From UBA7702 sp040776805 (GTDB lineage Bacteria > Bacillota > Dehalobacteriia > UBA7702), in the NCBI GenBank assembly GCA_040776805.1, contig JAXGZS010000007.1, positions 1 through 64,000 on the forward strand: a DNA stretch of 64,000 nucleotides, read 5' to 3'. Position 1 is the stretch's first letter, and every line of letters starts with the position of its first letter. Below are positions 42,740 through 53,135 of this stretch, one piece after another. Below the pieces are notes generated by a model. The model made no database searches and had not been told where the DNA came from. It saw only the letters and a list, made by a program, of their open reading frames with translations. The translations under genes and the position numbers were made by a program.

Positions 42740-44515
42740 ATGACCCCCGGTATGATTCCCAGAGAATTGATTGATGAAATATTGGATCGCGCGGACATTG
42801 TCCAACTGATCGAAGCGTACCTGCCCTTAAAGCGGCAGGGCCGTAATATGGTGGGATTATGTCCCTTTCACCTTGAGGATACGCCGTCCTTTTCCGTTTC
42901 TCCCGATAAGCAGATGTTCTACTGTTTCGGCTGCCAAAAGGGAGGCAACGCCATTTCCTTTGTTATGGAATACGAACATCTCTCTTTTCAGGAAGCCGTG
43001 GCCAAATTGGCCCAGCGGGTCGGCGTTGCCCTGCCGGAACGGGAAATGACCACAGGGCAAAAGCGGGTTTACGACGAGAAACGGCGTTTGATTCAGATCA
43101 ACAAAGCCGCCGCGGCTTATTACCGGGAACAGCTCAAAAGAACGCCCCTCGCGTTGACGTACCTGCAAAAACGGGGCGTCAGTGAGGAGATTGCCGGCCG
43201 TTTTCTCTTGGGCTATGCCGCCGACAGCTGGGAAAATCTCAAACAGTTTCTTTTAAAGAAAGGCTTTACGGAACCGGATATGTTAAAGGCCGGCGTTGTT
43301 TCCCAGGGGGAAAGCGGTAAGGTTTTCGACCGTTTTCGAAACCGGCTGATGTTTCCGATTTGCGATAAAAAAGGGGATGTCATCGCCTTCGGCGGCCGCG
43401 TCCTCGACGACAGCCTGCCGAAATATCTCAATACCCCGGAAACCGCCGTGTTTCATAAGGGGCGGAATCTCTACGGCTTGCATTTGGCCTTCCCCAATAT
43501 TCGTAAAGAAGAAGAGGCGATCCTGATGGAGGGCAATATCGATGTGATCACCGCCCATCAATGCGGTGTCGACAATGCCGTAGCGCCCTTGGGTACCGCC
43601 TTTACGGAAGAACACGCCAAAATATTAAAGCGCTATTGCGCACGGGTTACCGTGGCTTTTGACGGCGACGGCGCCGGTCAGCGCGCCACGGATAAAGCTT
43701 TGGAGATCCTGATACGCCACGGTTTTCGCGTCTATGCCATGGAGATTCCCGCTCCCCACGATCCCGACGATTACTTGCGGGCTTACGGCAAAATAGGTTG
43801 GGACCGCCTGAAAGCCAGCAGCCTTTCTTATATGGATTTTAAAATCAAACTCGCTATGAATAAATTTGACGCCGCCACCGCCGAAGGCAAAGCCGATATT
43901 TTAAAGGAATTGGGTCCCTCGCTTTTTGCCTTGAAAAATATTGTTGAACAGAGCGAATACATCCGTGCAATCAGTGAGAGGTTGGATATTTCCGAAGATC
44001 TTCTGCGTATGGATATGCAGAGAAAGGCGTCGCAAGGCCGAAGCGACATCGGCAGCGGCATGGATTTTCAAGAAGAGAAGGTTTCCCGGGGCATCACCAC
44101 GGCGAAAAACAGCGTTCTTTACTTCGCCGCGGAAAATCAGAAGGTTTTTGAGGAAATCGACGCGGCCACCGGCTGGAATTTTTTGGATAGCGCGGCTCAG
44201 AAAACCGTTGTAAAAACCATCAAAGAGCACCCGGCGGCATACACATGGCGCTTTCGGGATCTGATGGATCTGGCAGCCGAGGAAGAAAAAAGCGTTATCG
44301 TGTCGTATATTATGGAAGACCCCTTTGCGCTGGTAAAAGATAAGAACGCGATGTTTCGCGATTGCTGGCGCAGTATTCGTAAAGAGGCGCTCATAAAGGA
44401 AAAGGATCAGCTGCAGAGAAGAATCAAAGAATGTGAAAAAAGTGGAAATAATGGTGAAGTTGACATACTTTTACGGAATTTTGCCAAGATTCAGCAGGAA
44501 TTGAGAAAATTATAG
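42740..44515 (+). CDS. dnaG: DNA primase
   Basis: A 591-residue primase. The N-terminal zinc-binding domain has CPFHLEDTPSFSV and CFGCQKGGN (about 40-65). The TOPRIM catalytic core shows MEGNIDVI and VAFDGDGAGQRATDKALE. A C-terminal DnaB-binding helical region follows, ending in a coiled-coil tail. It makes RNA primers for replication. It lies 46 nt after dgt and 76 nt before rpoD. Confidence 0.97.
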   Translation: MTPGMIPRELIDEILDRADIVQLIEAYLPLKRQGRNMVGLCPFHLEDTPSFSVSPDKQMFYCFGCQKGGNAISFVMEYEHLSFQEAVAKLAQRVGVALPEREMTTGQKRVYDEKRRLIQINKAAAAYYREQLKRTPLALTYLQKRGVSEEIAGRFLLGYAADSWENLKQFLLKKGFTEPDMLKAGVVSQGESGKVFDRFRNRLMFPICDKKGDVIAFGGRVLDDSLPKYLNTPETAVFHKGRNLYGLHLAFPNIRKEEEAILMEGNIDVITAHQCGVDNAVAPLGTAFTEEHAKILKRYCARVTVAFDGDGAGQRATDKALEILIRHGFRVYAMEIPAPHDPDDYLRAYGKIGWDRLKASSLSYMDFKIKLAMNKFDAATAEGKADILKELGPSLFALKNIVEQSEYIRAISERLDISEDLLRMDMQRKASQGRSDIGSGMDFQEEKVSRGITTAKNSVLYFAAENQKVFEEIDAATGWNFLDSAAQKTVVKTIKEHPAAYTWRFRDLMDLAAEEEKSVIVSYIMEDPFALVKDKNAMFRDCWRSIRKEALIKEKDQLQRRIKECEKSGNNGEVDILLRNFAKIQQELRKL

Positions 44516-44591
44516 TGAATATATTAAAGAAGTTTTTAAAGAGATACGATTTTTTAGAAAAAGAACTGTTTTTGAGGAAAGGGGTGAGAAA

Positions 44592-45686
44592 ATGAAAGAA
44601 GACTGCGTAAACCTGGAGGTTGTAAAGAAGCTGATGCAGCTGGGGAAATCCCGCAATTACTTGAAGGCTGCCGAAATCCAGGATTCTCTGTCTGAAATCG
44701 AAATTAGCCCCGATCAGTATGACGAAATTTGTACTGCCTTTGCCTCGGCGGGCATTGTAATCATTGACGAGGGAACCGATTTGGATCAGTTGGAACCGCC
44801 GGAGGATCTTTCTCAGGTGGAAGAAATGGAAGTGGATCTGACGGTACCCGAAGGGATCTTTATCGACGATCCCGTGAAAATGTATTTGAAAGAAATCGGC
44901 CGTGTGCCGCTTTTATCCGCGGACGAAGAAGTTGATTTGGCAAAACGTATGGAAATTGGGGACGAGTTCGCCAAGAAACGATTGGCGGAATCAAATTTGC
45001 GCCTCGTTGTCAGCATTGCCAAACGCTACGTTGGCCGTGGGATGCTCTTCCTCGATCTGATTCAGGAAGGGAACCTTGGACTCATCAAGGCCGTGGAGAA
45101 ATTTGATTACCGCAGGGGATATAAATTCAGTACTTACGCCACCTGGTGGATTCGGCAGGCCATCACCCGTGCCATCGCCGACCAGGCCAGAACGATCCGT
45201 ATCCCCGTTCACATGGTGGAAACCATCAATAAGCTGCACCGGGTCAACAGGCAGTTGCTGCAAGATTACGGCAGAGAACCTTCTCCGGAAGAAATTGCCG
45301 AAAATATGGGCATCTCCGTGGATCGCGTCCGCGAAATCCAGAAGATCGCCCAAGAACCGGTTTCTTTGGAAACCCCCATCGGGGAAGAAGACGACAGCCA
45401 CTTGGGCGACTTCATCGAAGATGAGGACGCGCCGGCTCCGGCGGAAATGGCCTCCTTTGTACTATTAAAAGAGCAGTTGGAGGACGTCCTGGAAACGTTG
45501 ACGCCGAGAGAACGCAAGGTTTTACAGCTCCGTTTCGGTCTTGATGACGGCCGCACCAGAACATTGGAAGAAGTGGGACAGGAATTCGGCGTTACCAGGG
45601 AGCGCATCCGGCAGATCGAAGCGAAAGCTCTGCGCAAACTGCGCCATCCCAGCCGCAGCAGAAAGCTGAAGGATTATTTGGAATAA
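44592..45686 (+). CDS. rpoD: Primary RNA polymerase sigma factor
   Basis: A 364-residue SigA-type factor. Region 1.2 is DPVKMYLKEIGRVPLLSADEEVDLAKRME; region 2 is LRLVVSIAKRYVGRGMLFLDLIQEGNLGLIKAVEKFDYRRGYKFSTYATWWIRQAITRAIADQ; region 3 and region 4 (TLTPRERKVLQLRFGLDDG, TLEEVGQEFGVTRERIRQIEAKALRKLRHPSRS) follow. The N-terminal region is short, as in Bacillota. GGAAAGGGGTGAG precedes the ATG at 44592. Confidence 0.97.
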   Translation: MKEDCVNLEVVKKLMQLGKSRNYLKAAEIQDSLSEIEISPDQYDEICTAFASAGIVIIDEGTDLDQLEPPEDLSQVEEMEVDLTVPEGIFIDDPVKMYLKEIGRVPLLSADEEVDLAKRMEIGDEFAKKRLAESNLRLVVSIAKRYVGRGMLFLDLIQEGNLGLIKAVEKFDYRRGYKFSTYATWWIRQAITRAIADQARTIRIPVHMVETINKLHRVNRQLLQDYGREPSPEEIAENMGISVDRVREIQKIAQEPVSLETPIGEEDDSHLGDFIEDEDAPAPAEMASFVLLKEQLEDVLETLTPRERKVLQLRFGLDDGRTRTLEEVGQEFGVTRERIRQIEAKALRKLRHPSRSRKLKDYLE

Positions 45687-45700
45687 AAAAAAGTTCTATA

Positions 45701-45734
45701 TGATATTATGATATTATGATGTAATGATGTAATG
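45701..45734. repeat. Short tandem repeats after rpoD
   Basis: Two copies of ATGATATT-type units followed by two copies of ATGATGTA-type units, each 8 bp, lie between the rpoD stop codon and its terminator. They could vary in copy number; no function is evident. Confidence 0.5.
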
Positions 45735-45764
45735 AAGGGTTCCGGCAATACAGCCGGAGCCCTT
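45735..45764 (+). terminator. rpoD terminator
   Basis: A 12-bp stem with one G-T pair (45735-45746 with 45753-45764) followed by ATTCAT. A second GC-rich hairpin with a T-run (about 45791-45836) overlaps the end of the convergent carbamate kinase gene and may act as backup. Confidence 0.65.
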
Positions 45765-45807
45765 ATTCATAGTGTAGATAAAATACGTGTGAGCCCCCTC
45801 TTTATGC

Positions 45808-46830
45808 TCAAGAGAAGAGGAGGGCTTTTTCTTTTGCCGTGTTGAGAGGGCCAAAGGTTTTGGCGGCCTTCGCCGTTGATGCCGTGATGCGGGTGCCACT
45901 TTTTCCCGCCATAGCGTCGAGGGCGTGTTCAAGAGAGGCGATGATCACTGTCCGTCCCGGGCCGCTTTCGGCGAAACTGACGGCAGCCTCGATTTTCGGC
46001 AGCATACTGCCGGGGGCGAATTGATCTTCGGCGATATAGCGCCGCGCCTCGTCGCTGGTGATCGCGGTGAGATCCTCCTCGTGGCTGCTGCGAAAGTGGA
46101 TTTTTACTCGGTCGATGTCGGTGAGAATCAGCAAACAGACGGCGTTGATTTCCTGGGCTAATTTTGCCGCGGCGAAATCTTTATCGATGACGGCGCTTAC
46201 GCTGTTTAAACGGAAAAGGCCGTTTTTCGTCACGGGAATGCCGCCACCGCCGCCGGCGATGACAATGTTGCGCTGATCCAACAGCTGTCGGATGATCTCC
46301 TCTTCGAGAATATGCCGGGGCTTTGGCGACGGCGTGAGCTGCCGGAAACCGCGCCCCGCGTCGTCGCTGAAAATGGCGTCACTGTTTTGGGCGGAAATCT
46401 TTTCCGCTTCCTTTCTCGTATAGAAGGGGCCGATGGGTTTGGTGGGATGAAAAAACGCGATATCCAGGGGATCGACGCTGATCTGCGTGATGATGCTGGC
46501 GACGCGGATCGGCAGCGCTCTTTTTTGTAACTCCCCGCCGATGATTTTTTGCAGGTGAAAGCCGATGTAGCCCTGGCTCATGGCGGTACAGTCGGGGAGG
46601 GCCGCGTCGATGATCTCTTTGTCGTGTTGATGCCCCAAAGCGAAAGCGTTTTTGATCATGCCCACCTGGGGGCCGTTACCGTGGGTGATGACAATTTGGC
46701 AGCCTTCGGTGATGAGCTGCTCCAAAAGGGGAATCACCCCAAGGATCTTTTTTTCCATTTCCTTTGGTGTATTGCCTAGGGCGTTGCCGCCCAAGGCGAT
46801 GACGATGCGCCGGTTGGTGATCTGTTCCAT
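45808..46830 (-). CDS. arcC: Carbamate kinase
   Basis: I chose the ATG at 46830 (MEQITNRRIVIALGGNALG), 340 residues, with GAGG 7 nt upstream; the ATG at 46842 has no proper spacing. It is an amino-acid-kinase fold: VIALGGNALG, THGNGPQVG, and VIAGGGGGIPV are the ATP and carbamoyl-phosphate sites. It catalyses ATP formation from carbamoyl phosphate in arginine or agmatine fermentation. It is about 25 residues longer than usual at the C-terminus (TASTAKAAKTFGPLNTAKEKALLFS). No arcA or arcB lies beside it. Confidence 0.92.
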   Translation of the reverse strand: MEQITNRRIVIALGGNALGNTPKEMEKKILGVIPLLEQLITEGCQIVITHGNGPQVGMIKNAFALGHQHDKEIIDAALPDCTAMSQGYIGFHLQKIIGGELQKRALPIRVASIITQISVDPLDIAFFHPTKPIGPFYTRKEAEKISAQNSDAIFSDDAGRGFRQLTPSPKPRHILEEEIIRQLLDQRNIVIAGGGGGIPVTKNGLFRLNSVSAVIDKDFAAAKLAQEINAVCLLILTDIDRVKIHFRSSHEEDLTAITSDEARRYIAEDQFAPGSMLPKIEAAVSFAESGPGRTVIIASLEHALDAMAGKSGTRITASTAKAAKTFGPLNTAKEKALLFS

Positions 46831-46842
46831 AAAAAGCCTCAT

Positions 46843-47145
46843 TCCTTCGTTTTGTTTTAGTATTTCCTCAAGCGTGCGTGTTCATGATGACAGTTTTTTA
46901 CTGAAAATATTAAAAGTTTATTAAAAGTTATATTTCATGCAGGGAAACGAAAAGACACATAGAATAAACAAAAATGCATCATGAAAGAAAAGTCATACGG
47001 TAATAGAAAAGAGATCAGAAGAACATTATTTCGCCAAAGAACATAGAGAGATTTTATGTGGTGTGCTTCCTTCATGATCTGCGATTAATCCGGAAGACCC
47101 CGGATGGTATTTCTTTATGAGGGCAAAGATGACGGAGGAAGGAAC
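46843..47145. other. Intergenic region upstream of the RHS locus
   Basis: About 300 bp of AT-rich sequence without a convincing gene. It must contain the promoter of the RHS/WapA gene but I see no clear -35/-10 pair. GGAGG at 47136-47140 is the ribosome site for the ATG at 47146. Confidence 0.5.
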
Positions 47146-49656
47146 ATGAAATTAGAAAGACTCAAAAAGAAGAAATGGTGTAAGTTTATTTGTTACCTGA
47201 TTATTGCCGCGTTTCTGCTGGAAATTCCCATGCCGGCCTATGCCGCGATGGATTTAGGCGGCACAACGGTACAGTCGGCGGCAGCGGAAGAGTCTGCCGC
47301 AACAGAGGAACCTGCCGTAGCGGAGGAGCCTGCCGTGACAGAGGAGTCTGCCGCAACGGAGGAGAATTTCGGGGACAACCCTGTTAGCGACAGTGAAAAA
47401 CCGATTCTGCCGGATCTCTTTGGCGTTGATTCAGAAAATTTCCTGGGCATCAACACCCAGGAAAAGGCCGATGATCCCCAAGAGGCGTTGGTGACGGACA
47501 GCGACAGGGAAGCCCTGGTGGAATTGACGGATCAGCGGGAAGCCAACGTCAAGTATTTTCGGAATACCGACGGTTCGGAAACCGCTTCTGTTTATGACCA
47601 CGATGTCCATTATAAAGATGACGCCGGGAAATATCAGGAGATTGATAACAGTCTAACCGAAATGGAAACAAAAGCGGGGAAAGATATTCTGACCAATGAG
47701 GCCAACAGTGCGGATTTTTACTTTGCCCAGGACGGTTCGGAAGGGAATTTGGTCTCCGTTTGGTCAGACGGCTATAACTTGAAATGGCGTTTGCAGTCTG
47801 CTGCGGAAAGTGAAGCGGAAGATACCACGGTAGGAACAGACAGTTTCATCGATAGGGTGGTATCATCTGATAACCCTGCCAACGTGGAGGATACGATTGC
47901 TTCCGCCCAATACAACGATATTTTAAAGAATATGAACCTTGAATACGTCCTGGTGGGAACGGAACTCAAAGAAAATATCATACTGAACAGTGTGAAAGTG
48001 CCTTCTCAGTTTTCTTTTGTACTGACCGCATCATCTTCTCTGTTTGCGAAGGAAGCTGAGGGTCAAGTCTACTTTGAAAACGCTGATGGTGAAACGATTT
48101 TTCGTATGTCCGAGGCTATGATGTATGATGCCAACGGTGTTGAATCCACAGACATTAAAGTTACTTTATCGACGATTTCAGAAACAGAGGACTCTCATCA
48201 GTACAAGCTGACCATCACGCCCTCTGCCGGTTGGCTGAAGGATAAAACAAGGGTTTACCCCGTGGTATTGGATCCTACGATTTCAACAACGCAGTCGTCT
48301 GCCGCGATTTCCGATGCCCACATCAACAGTGAATCTCCTAATACAAACTATGGTACGTCCAGTGCCATGGTAGTAGGTACCAACAGCTCCGGCAGCAGCC
48401 GTGCTTATATGAAATTTACCCTGCCCACCCAGATTCAGAAATCCGACCGCATCGTTGCCGCGGAATTGGGTTTATGTCCCAATACCTCAAATCCCTATAC
48501 CATCTTCAATGGCGGCCAGATCAGCGCTGCCCCTACCATGTATATGTTCGCGCCTACAAAGTCTTGGGATGCTTCGAATTTAACCTGGAATAACAAGCCT
48601 GAATATAATTCATCGGAAACCATAGACTACAGCAAAATCGAAATCGTCAACGGCGCCGCCAAAATCGATTGGTATACCTGGGATATCACCTCCATGGTGG
48701 AGAAGTGGTACGACGGCACCGCGCCCAATTACGGCGTGATGATCAAGGATACGGAAAGCGTCCAATACAGCAAACGGGCCTATTTCCATTCATCAAACCT
48801 CAGCGGTTTGCCCCAGGCCTATCCCATCATCAATATTTCCTATATGAACATGATCGGTTTGGAGGATTACTGGACGTATCATACGCAATCGGCGGGCCTT
48901 GCCGGCACTGGTTTTGTCAATGATTTCACCGGCGGGTTAACGGCGTCTTTTGAAGATTATTCCTGGGACAGTGAATTATTATCCCTCGGCGTCAGCCACG
49001 TCTATAACAGTTACTACGCAGGTACGACTCAATCATCTCTCAATGTCGGTGACGGGTTTATGCTCAGTCTTCAGGAGCGCATATGGCGCGTGGTGATCAA
49101 CGGTACGGAACTGTACCGTTATACCGACGGCGACGGAACCCAACACTATTTCCAGTATATTGATGGCAAATGGACTGATGATTCCGGGCTTAACCTGACC
49201 ATGACGATGCCGGGAGACGGACACTTATACGTAACGGACAAACAAGACAATGTTCGTAAGTTTAACTCAATAACGGGCTATCTTGAGGAAATCAAAGATA
49301 ATGATGGCAATAAGATCACGATTGAATATTCCGGTAGTGGGTATTTGTCCCATGCCTATGACGATGCCGGTCATATGGTTACCTTTAACCGAGATAGCAA
49401 TAATCGGTTGGGTTATATCAGCATTAAAGATCGTGACAATCCCAATGTCGCACTTAAACAGATATCATACACTTACGATTCCACCGGCCATTTAACGCAG
49501 GTTCAGTTTCCGGGGAAAAGTACGGTGAGTTCCAGCGGCAGTAGCGGTGCGGATAACATTGCTCAATTCGGGTATACAGGATTGGGTTCTCTCAACAGCC
49601 TGAAAGATACCGTAAATGGTATGCGCGTGGATTATACGGAATACAACGAAACCTGA
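47146..49656 (+). CDS. RHS/WapA-type secreted toxin protein, N-terminal part (gene interrupted)
   Basis: I chose the ATG at 47146 (MKLERLKKKKWCKFICYLIIAAFLLEIPMPAYAAMD), behind GGAGGAAGG and starting a clear signal peptide; an upstream ATG at 47104 only extends the leader. Residues about 40-95 are Ala/Glu-rich low-complexity repeats (EEPAVAEEPAVTEES). A DNRLRE-type domain (AAISDAHINSESPNTNYGTSSAMVVG, SSRAYMKFTLP, about 370-560) follows, as in WapA-like wall proteins, and RHS/YD repeats begin near residue 670. The frame ends at 49656 because of a frameshift; homologous RHS sequence continues in other frames. The protein would be an exported contact-dependent toxin carrier. Confidence 0.85.
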   Translation: MKLERLKKKKWCKFICYLIIAAFLLEIPMPAYAAMDLGGTTVQSAAAEESAATEEPAVAEEPAVTEESAATEENFGDNPVSDSEKPILPDLFGVDSENFLGINTQEKADDPQEALVTDSDREALVELTDQREANVKYFRNTDGSETASVYDHDVHYKDDAGKYQEIDNSLTEMETKAGKDILTNEANSADFYFAQDGSEGNLVSVWSDGYNLKWRLQSAAESEAEDTTVGTDSFIDRVVSSDNPANVEDTIASAQYNDILKNMNLEYVLVGTELKENIILNSVKVPSQFSFVLTASSSLFAKEAEGQVYFENADGETIFRMSEAMMYDANGVESTDIKVTLSTISETEDSHQYKLTITPSAGWLKDKTRVYPVVLDPTISTTQSSAAISDAHINSESPNTNYGTSSAMVVGTNSSGSSRAYMKFTLPTQIQKSDRIVAAELGLCPNTSNPYTIFNGGQISAAPTMYMFAPTKSWDASNLTWNNKPEYNSSETIDYSKIEIVNGAAKIDWYTWDITSMVEKWYDGTAPNYGVMIKDTESVQYSKRAYFHSSNLSGLPQAYPIINISYMNMIGLEDYWTYHTQSAGLAGTGFVNDFTGGLTASFEDYSWDSELLSLGVSHVYNSYYAGTTQSSLNVGDGFMLSLQERIWRVVINGTELYRYTDGDGTQHYFQYIDGKWTDDSGLNLTMTMPGDGHLYVTDKQDNVRKFNSITGYLEEIKDNDGNKITIEYSGSGYLSHAYDDAGHMVTFNRDSNNRLGYISIKDRDNPNVALKQISYTYDSTGHLTQVQFPGKSTVSSSGSSGADNIAQFGYTGLGSLNSLKDTVNGMRVDYTEYNET

Positions 49657-49923
49657 CGTATTAATGGGTTTATGGTATGCTACAATGCTTCTGGGCTGGA
49701 GAGGGAGTGCCTATACTATGGCATACTCATCCCATTGTACCAGATTTACGGAAACCAAGCCGAACATCGGACGCAATCAAGTTTATGTATTCAACTATAT
49801 GGGGCAAACAATTTCCGCCCAGGATCAGGATGGTAATGCTCTTTCTGTGAAACCGCACAAGTCCGCGGCGCAAAGAATAAGGTCACTTTCGCGTCAAAAG
49901 CACAGCAGACGATTACAAACTTA
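49657..49923 (+). pseudogene. RHS gene, frameshifted segment
   Basis: RHS-like coding continues in two other frames (for example NQVYVFNYMGQTISAQDQDGNALSV at about 49775-49850), showing more than one indel in this short stretch. No single open frame covers it. Confidence 0.6.
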
Positions 49924-50310
49924 TTGAAGAATCACGATTTTGAGAATGGAAGAGCAGACGACATGACGGGAACCACCAGGTTAAGAGATATCGTCACCGT
50001 TGCTACAGAAAGCGTCTTTTATGGAACAAACTCTTTAGCAGTTAGAAAAATTGACAGGGGTAATATCTCGACTTTCACAGGAGCCTACCAATCAGTTACG
50101 GTAAATGGTGGAAAACCCTATACTTTATCGGCAAGTGCCAAAAAAACTAGCGGTTGCTCAGTAAACGGCGCTGTTTTGAAATTGGAGGCGTTATCCGGCA
50201 GCACTTTGGTGAAAACATGGCCGGACGGAACGCGTGAACGCGATGCGTTTAGTCTGCCCATGATTTATTACGGTAGCGGCAAGAACAACGACACGTTAAA
50301 GTTTCTTTGA
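49924..50310 (+). pseudogene. RHS gene fragment: first carbohydrate-binding-like module
   Basis: A 128-codon open stretch beginning LLKNHDFENGRADDMTGTTRL-like sequence. It looks like a jelly-roll carbohydrate-binding module that sits between RHS blocks in WapA-type proteins. A related module starts near 50370 (NLIENGNLES), so two copies are arranged in tandem. Frameshifts separate it from the surrounding RHS frames. Confidence 0.6.
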
Positions 50311-50549
50311 GCAGCGTGATAGCCACCGCCTATTTTGACAGTGTTCAATTGAAATTGAAAATGCGCCAACCGTTATAACCTTATCGAAAACGGCAATTTA
50401 GAAAGTAACCTGGACGGTACGTGAGGTTGAAAACAAGGAGTCATACGACGGGCTGGTGACGGAAACACGCAATCAAACCGCAATTGTTATCAATTCTATG
50501 GCAACGCGGATAAGTCCAAAAGCTTTATCAGATAGTACCTGCAAGTGCA

Positions 50550-51254
50550 ATGGCGGGAAATAGCTTTGTTTTAGGCTGCTGGGTGAAGTCTACCGGGCTG
50601 TCCAACAAAGACGACGGCAACGGTACAAAACAGTGCCTCGGTATGACCTTAAAGTTCAACAATACCGACGGAACAGCGACGTATCAAAATCTCTTGATTA
50701 CGCCGACAGCAAATGAGTGGCAGTATATTTGCGCCAACGCTGTGGCCAAGAAAAACTTCTCATCCGTTACGGTATATTTGAAATTTAACTATAACCGCAA
50801 CTACGTATGGTTCGACGATGTGCAGTTATATAAAGATTCTTTTGGTGATAGCTTCATGTACGACAGCAAGGGGAATGTGACTTCCGTTGTGGATAAAGCC
50901 AGTAACACTGCCTCTGCCGCGGTGAATGGCAATAACGATACCACTTCCTATACCGACGGCAAAGGGCAGTCCTATACGTTCCAATATGATACATCGGCGA
51001 AGAACCATAACCTGACACAAAGCAAGGCGCCGGACAACACGAAATCCAACTTTACTTATGATTCCCATGGGAACGTCACCACGACGAAGCAGTATGGCAA
51101 TGCCGAAGCCGCTATATCGCAAGCGGGTGAGCTATACCGGCAACGGAGCGTACAAAATAGCCAGTACAGACAGCGGGGGCTGCAAACGACCTATAACTAT
51201 AACGCTAACTTTGGTTTGTTGACGTCCACGACGATTCCCTGTAGGGCCGGTTGA
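50550..51254 (+). pseudogene. RHS gene fragment: second carbohydrate-binding-like module and RHS repeats
   Basis: A 234-codon open stretch. Residues 1-85 are the end of a jelly-roll module (NSFVLGCWVKSTGLSNKDDGN ... NYVWFDDVQLYKDSF); RHS/YD repeats follow (SFMYDSKGNVTSV, NFTYDSHGNVTTTKQYG). The preceding 240 bp (50310-50550) encode the start of the same module in other frames and contain stops. A further frameshift ends the stretch at 51254. Confidence 0.65.
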
Positions 51255-51440
51255 TCAGACCCAGACGCTGACCACCACAAATACCTATAACGAAGATACC
51301 CGGAAACTGACGCAAATCGGTGTCAACAATTTCGATACCCTTTACAATACAGCTATACGAATAACCGTCCTTCTGGGATTCAAATCGGTACCGCTTCGGC
51401 ATATCAGAAGTATAACTATGCTTATGATAACGCCGGGAAC

Positions 51441-53135
51441 ATGACCTCAATCAGCCATTCTTCCTCCGGCAAGACGACGCCAAGTATTTTGGAATCCTAT
51501 ACGTATCTTAGCGGCAGGGGTTTAAAATCCTCCCAGACCTATGCCAACAATCAAAAGCTGAATTATACCTACGACAGCTGTGACCGTTTGATCGGAGTCT
51601 CGACCACTGCCGGTGCCATCAGCAAATATGAGTACAACAGCAACGGCTTGATAGGGAAATCCTACTCCTATACGGAAAACGTCCAAAATCCCAATTACAT
51701 TCTAAACCAGTACGATTTGGCGGAACGGTTGATCAGTACGTATAACTCCAAAGGTTCCGGGATCTATGATATCTCCTATGATAAAAACAATTTGGCCACC
51801 GGCTACAAGAGCTACTTGCGGGACGGCAGCGCAAATCTGGAATATACAACTCAATACGCGTATAACGAATGCTTAAGTGGATCCATCCAAAACGGCGTGG
51901 ATAAACCGAAAACAGACACCTTAAAAGCCGGAAGCACAGTGCTTTCAAACACAAGTCTTGGTTATGACGCCTATGGCCGCCTCACGTCTATGCTGGCATC
52001 GGCAGGAGATATCGGCGTATCCCATGTAAAAATTGGTTACGCCTATTTGAATGTCGGCACAGATCAAACCACGAGCTTACCGCAGCATATGGCGATCCGC
52101 TATACAACGGTGCCGAATTCTAGCGAAGACGCTGACCTGATCTATTATCTGACCTACGACCGCGCCGGGAATATCACCAATGTTGAAAACGCTCCAAAGA
52201 ATGGTGCGACCTATAACGAAGGTTATACCTATGACAGTTTAAGCCGTCTGACCGGTGCCACCAATGTGGCCAACAGCGGTGATGATTACGCTTATAGCTA
52301 TGACGGTAGGAATAACATCACCGGCAGCACCGTTACGAATAACGGCACGACCACAGAATCGAAAACGTATACTTACGCCACCAACGATATCGACCGGCTT
52401 ACCTCATTTAGCCACACCACGGCCAGTGGTACGGTAACGAGAAATTACACTTGCGATGCCATCGGTAATCCCACGGCCATCTCGGAAACCGACAGTTCGG
52501 ATAACTCTACCCGCAATTTCACATTAAGCTGGACGCAAGGGAAGCTGTTGAGTAGTATTAACGACGGTGGAGCATTGAGTAACACCTACTACTATGATGC
52601 CGATGGTAATGTTTCGAAAAAAGTTCTTGCGGGTGGTTCCTACGTAGTATATCATTACAGTGACGGCGTGCTGGAATACGAGGAACATTTCAACAGTGCC
52701 GGTACCTTGCAGGAATTATTGAAATATTCCTACGATGCCGACGGCAACGTGAAGTATCTGCTGTATAAGGATAATTACTTCAGCGAGGCCAATGCTTTTG
52801 ACCTTTACTATTACGTCCGCGATGCCGTGGGCAATATCACCGATTTATTCCAGATAAGGGAACAGAGCGGTAGCAGCACGACAGTGGTAAACCGCATCGC
52901 CGCCCATTATGAATACGACCCCTACGGCAATATTCTGAGCATAGATAAGTACAACAACGATCCCATCGGCGATATCAACCCCATCCGGTATAAGGACTAC
53001 TACTACGATCTTCAAACCGGTTGGTATCAGTTAAGCAGTCGCTTCTACGATACCGAAGTAGGACGTTTCATTAATGCCGATGATCTTAGCCTGTTGATGG
53101 CAACTGACTCCGGTGTCGTTGACAAAAACCTTTAG
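51441..53135 (+). CDS. RHS core of the expression locus, ending at an in-frame TAG
   Basis: A 564-codon frame of YD repeats (LNYTYDSCDRLIGVS, YEYNSNGLIGKS, YSYDGRNNITGS, YYYDADGNVSKKVLAGGSYVVYHYSDGVLEYEEHF) ending in the RHS core hallmark (HYEYDPYGNILSI, NPIRYKDYYYDLQTGWYQLSSRFYDTEVGRFINADD). The ATG at 51441 is internal; the frame belongs to the gene that starts at 47146. It ends at a TAG (53133-53135) where all later copies have a Tyr codon in NLYAYCDGNPV. The core would form the beta-cage that encloses the toxin tip. Confidence 0.85.
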   Translation: MTSISHSSSGKTTPSILESYTYLSGRGLKSSQTYANNQKLNYTYDSCDRLIGVSTTAGAISKYEYNSNGLIGKSYSYTENVQNPNYILNQYDLAERLISTYNSKGSGIYDISYDKNNLATGYKSYLRDGSANLEYTTQYAYNECLSGSIQNGVDKPKTDTLKAGSTVLSNTSLGYDAYGRLTSMLASAGDIGVSHVKIGYAYLNVGTDQTTSLPQHMAIRYTTVPNSSEDADLIYYLTYDRAGNITNVENAPKNGATYNEGYTYDSLSRLTGATNVANSGDDYAYSYDGRNNITGSTVTNNGTTTESKTYTYATNDIDRLTSFSHTTASGTVTRNYTCDAIGNPTAISETDSSDNSTRNFTLSWTQGKLLSSINDGGALSNTYYYDADGNVSKKVLAGGSYVVYHYSDGVLEYEEHFNSAGTLQELLKYSYDADGNVKYLLYKDNYFSEANAFDLYYYVRDAVGNITDLFQIREQSGSSTTVVNRIAAHYEYDPYGNILSIDKYNNDPIGDINPIRYKDYYYDLQTGWYQLSSRFYDTEVGRFINADDLSLLMATDSGVVDKNL

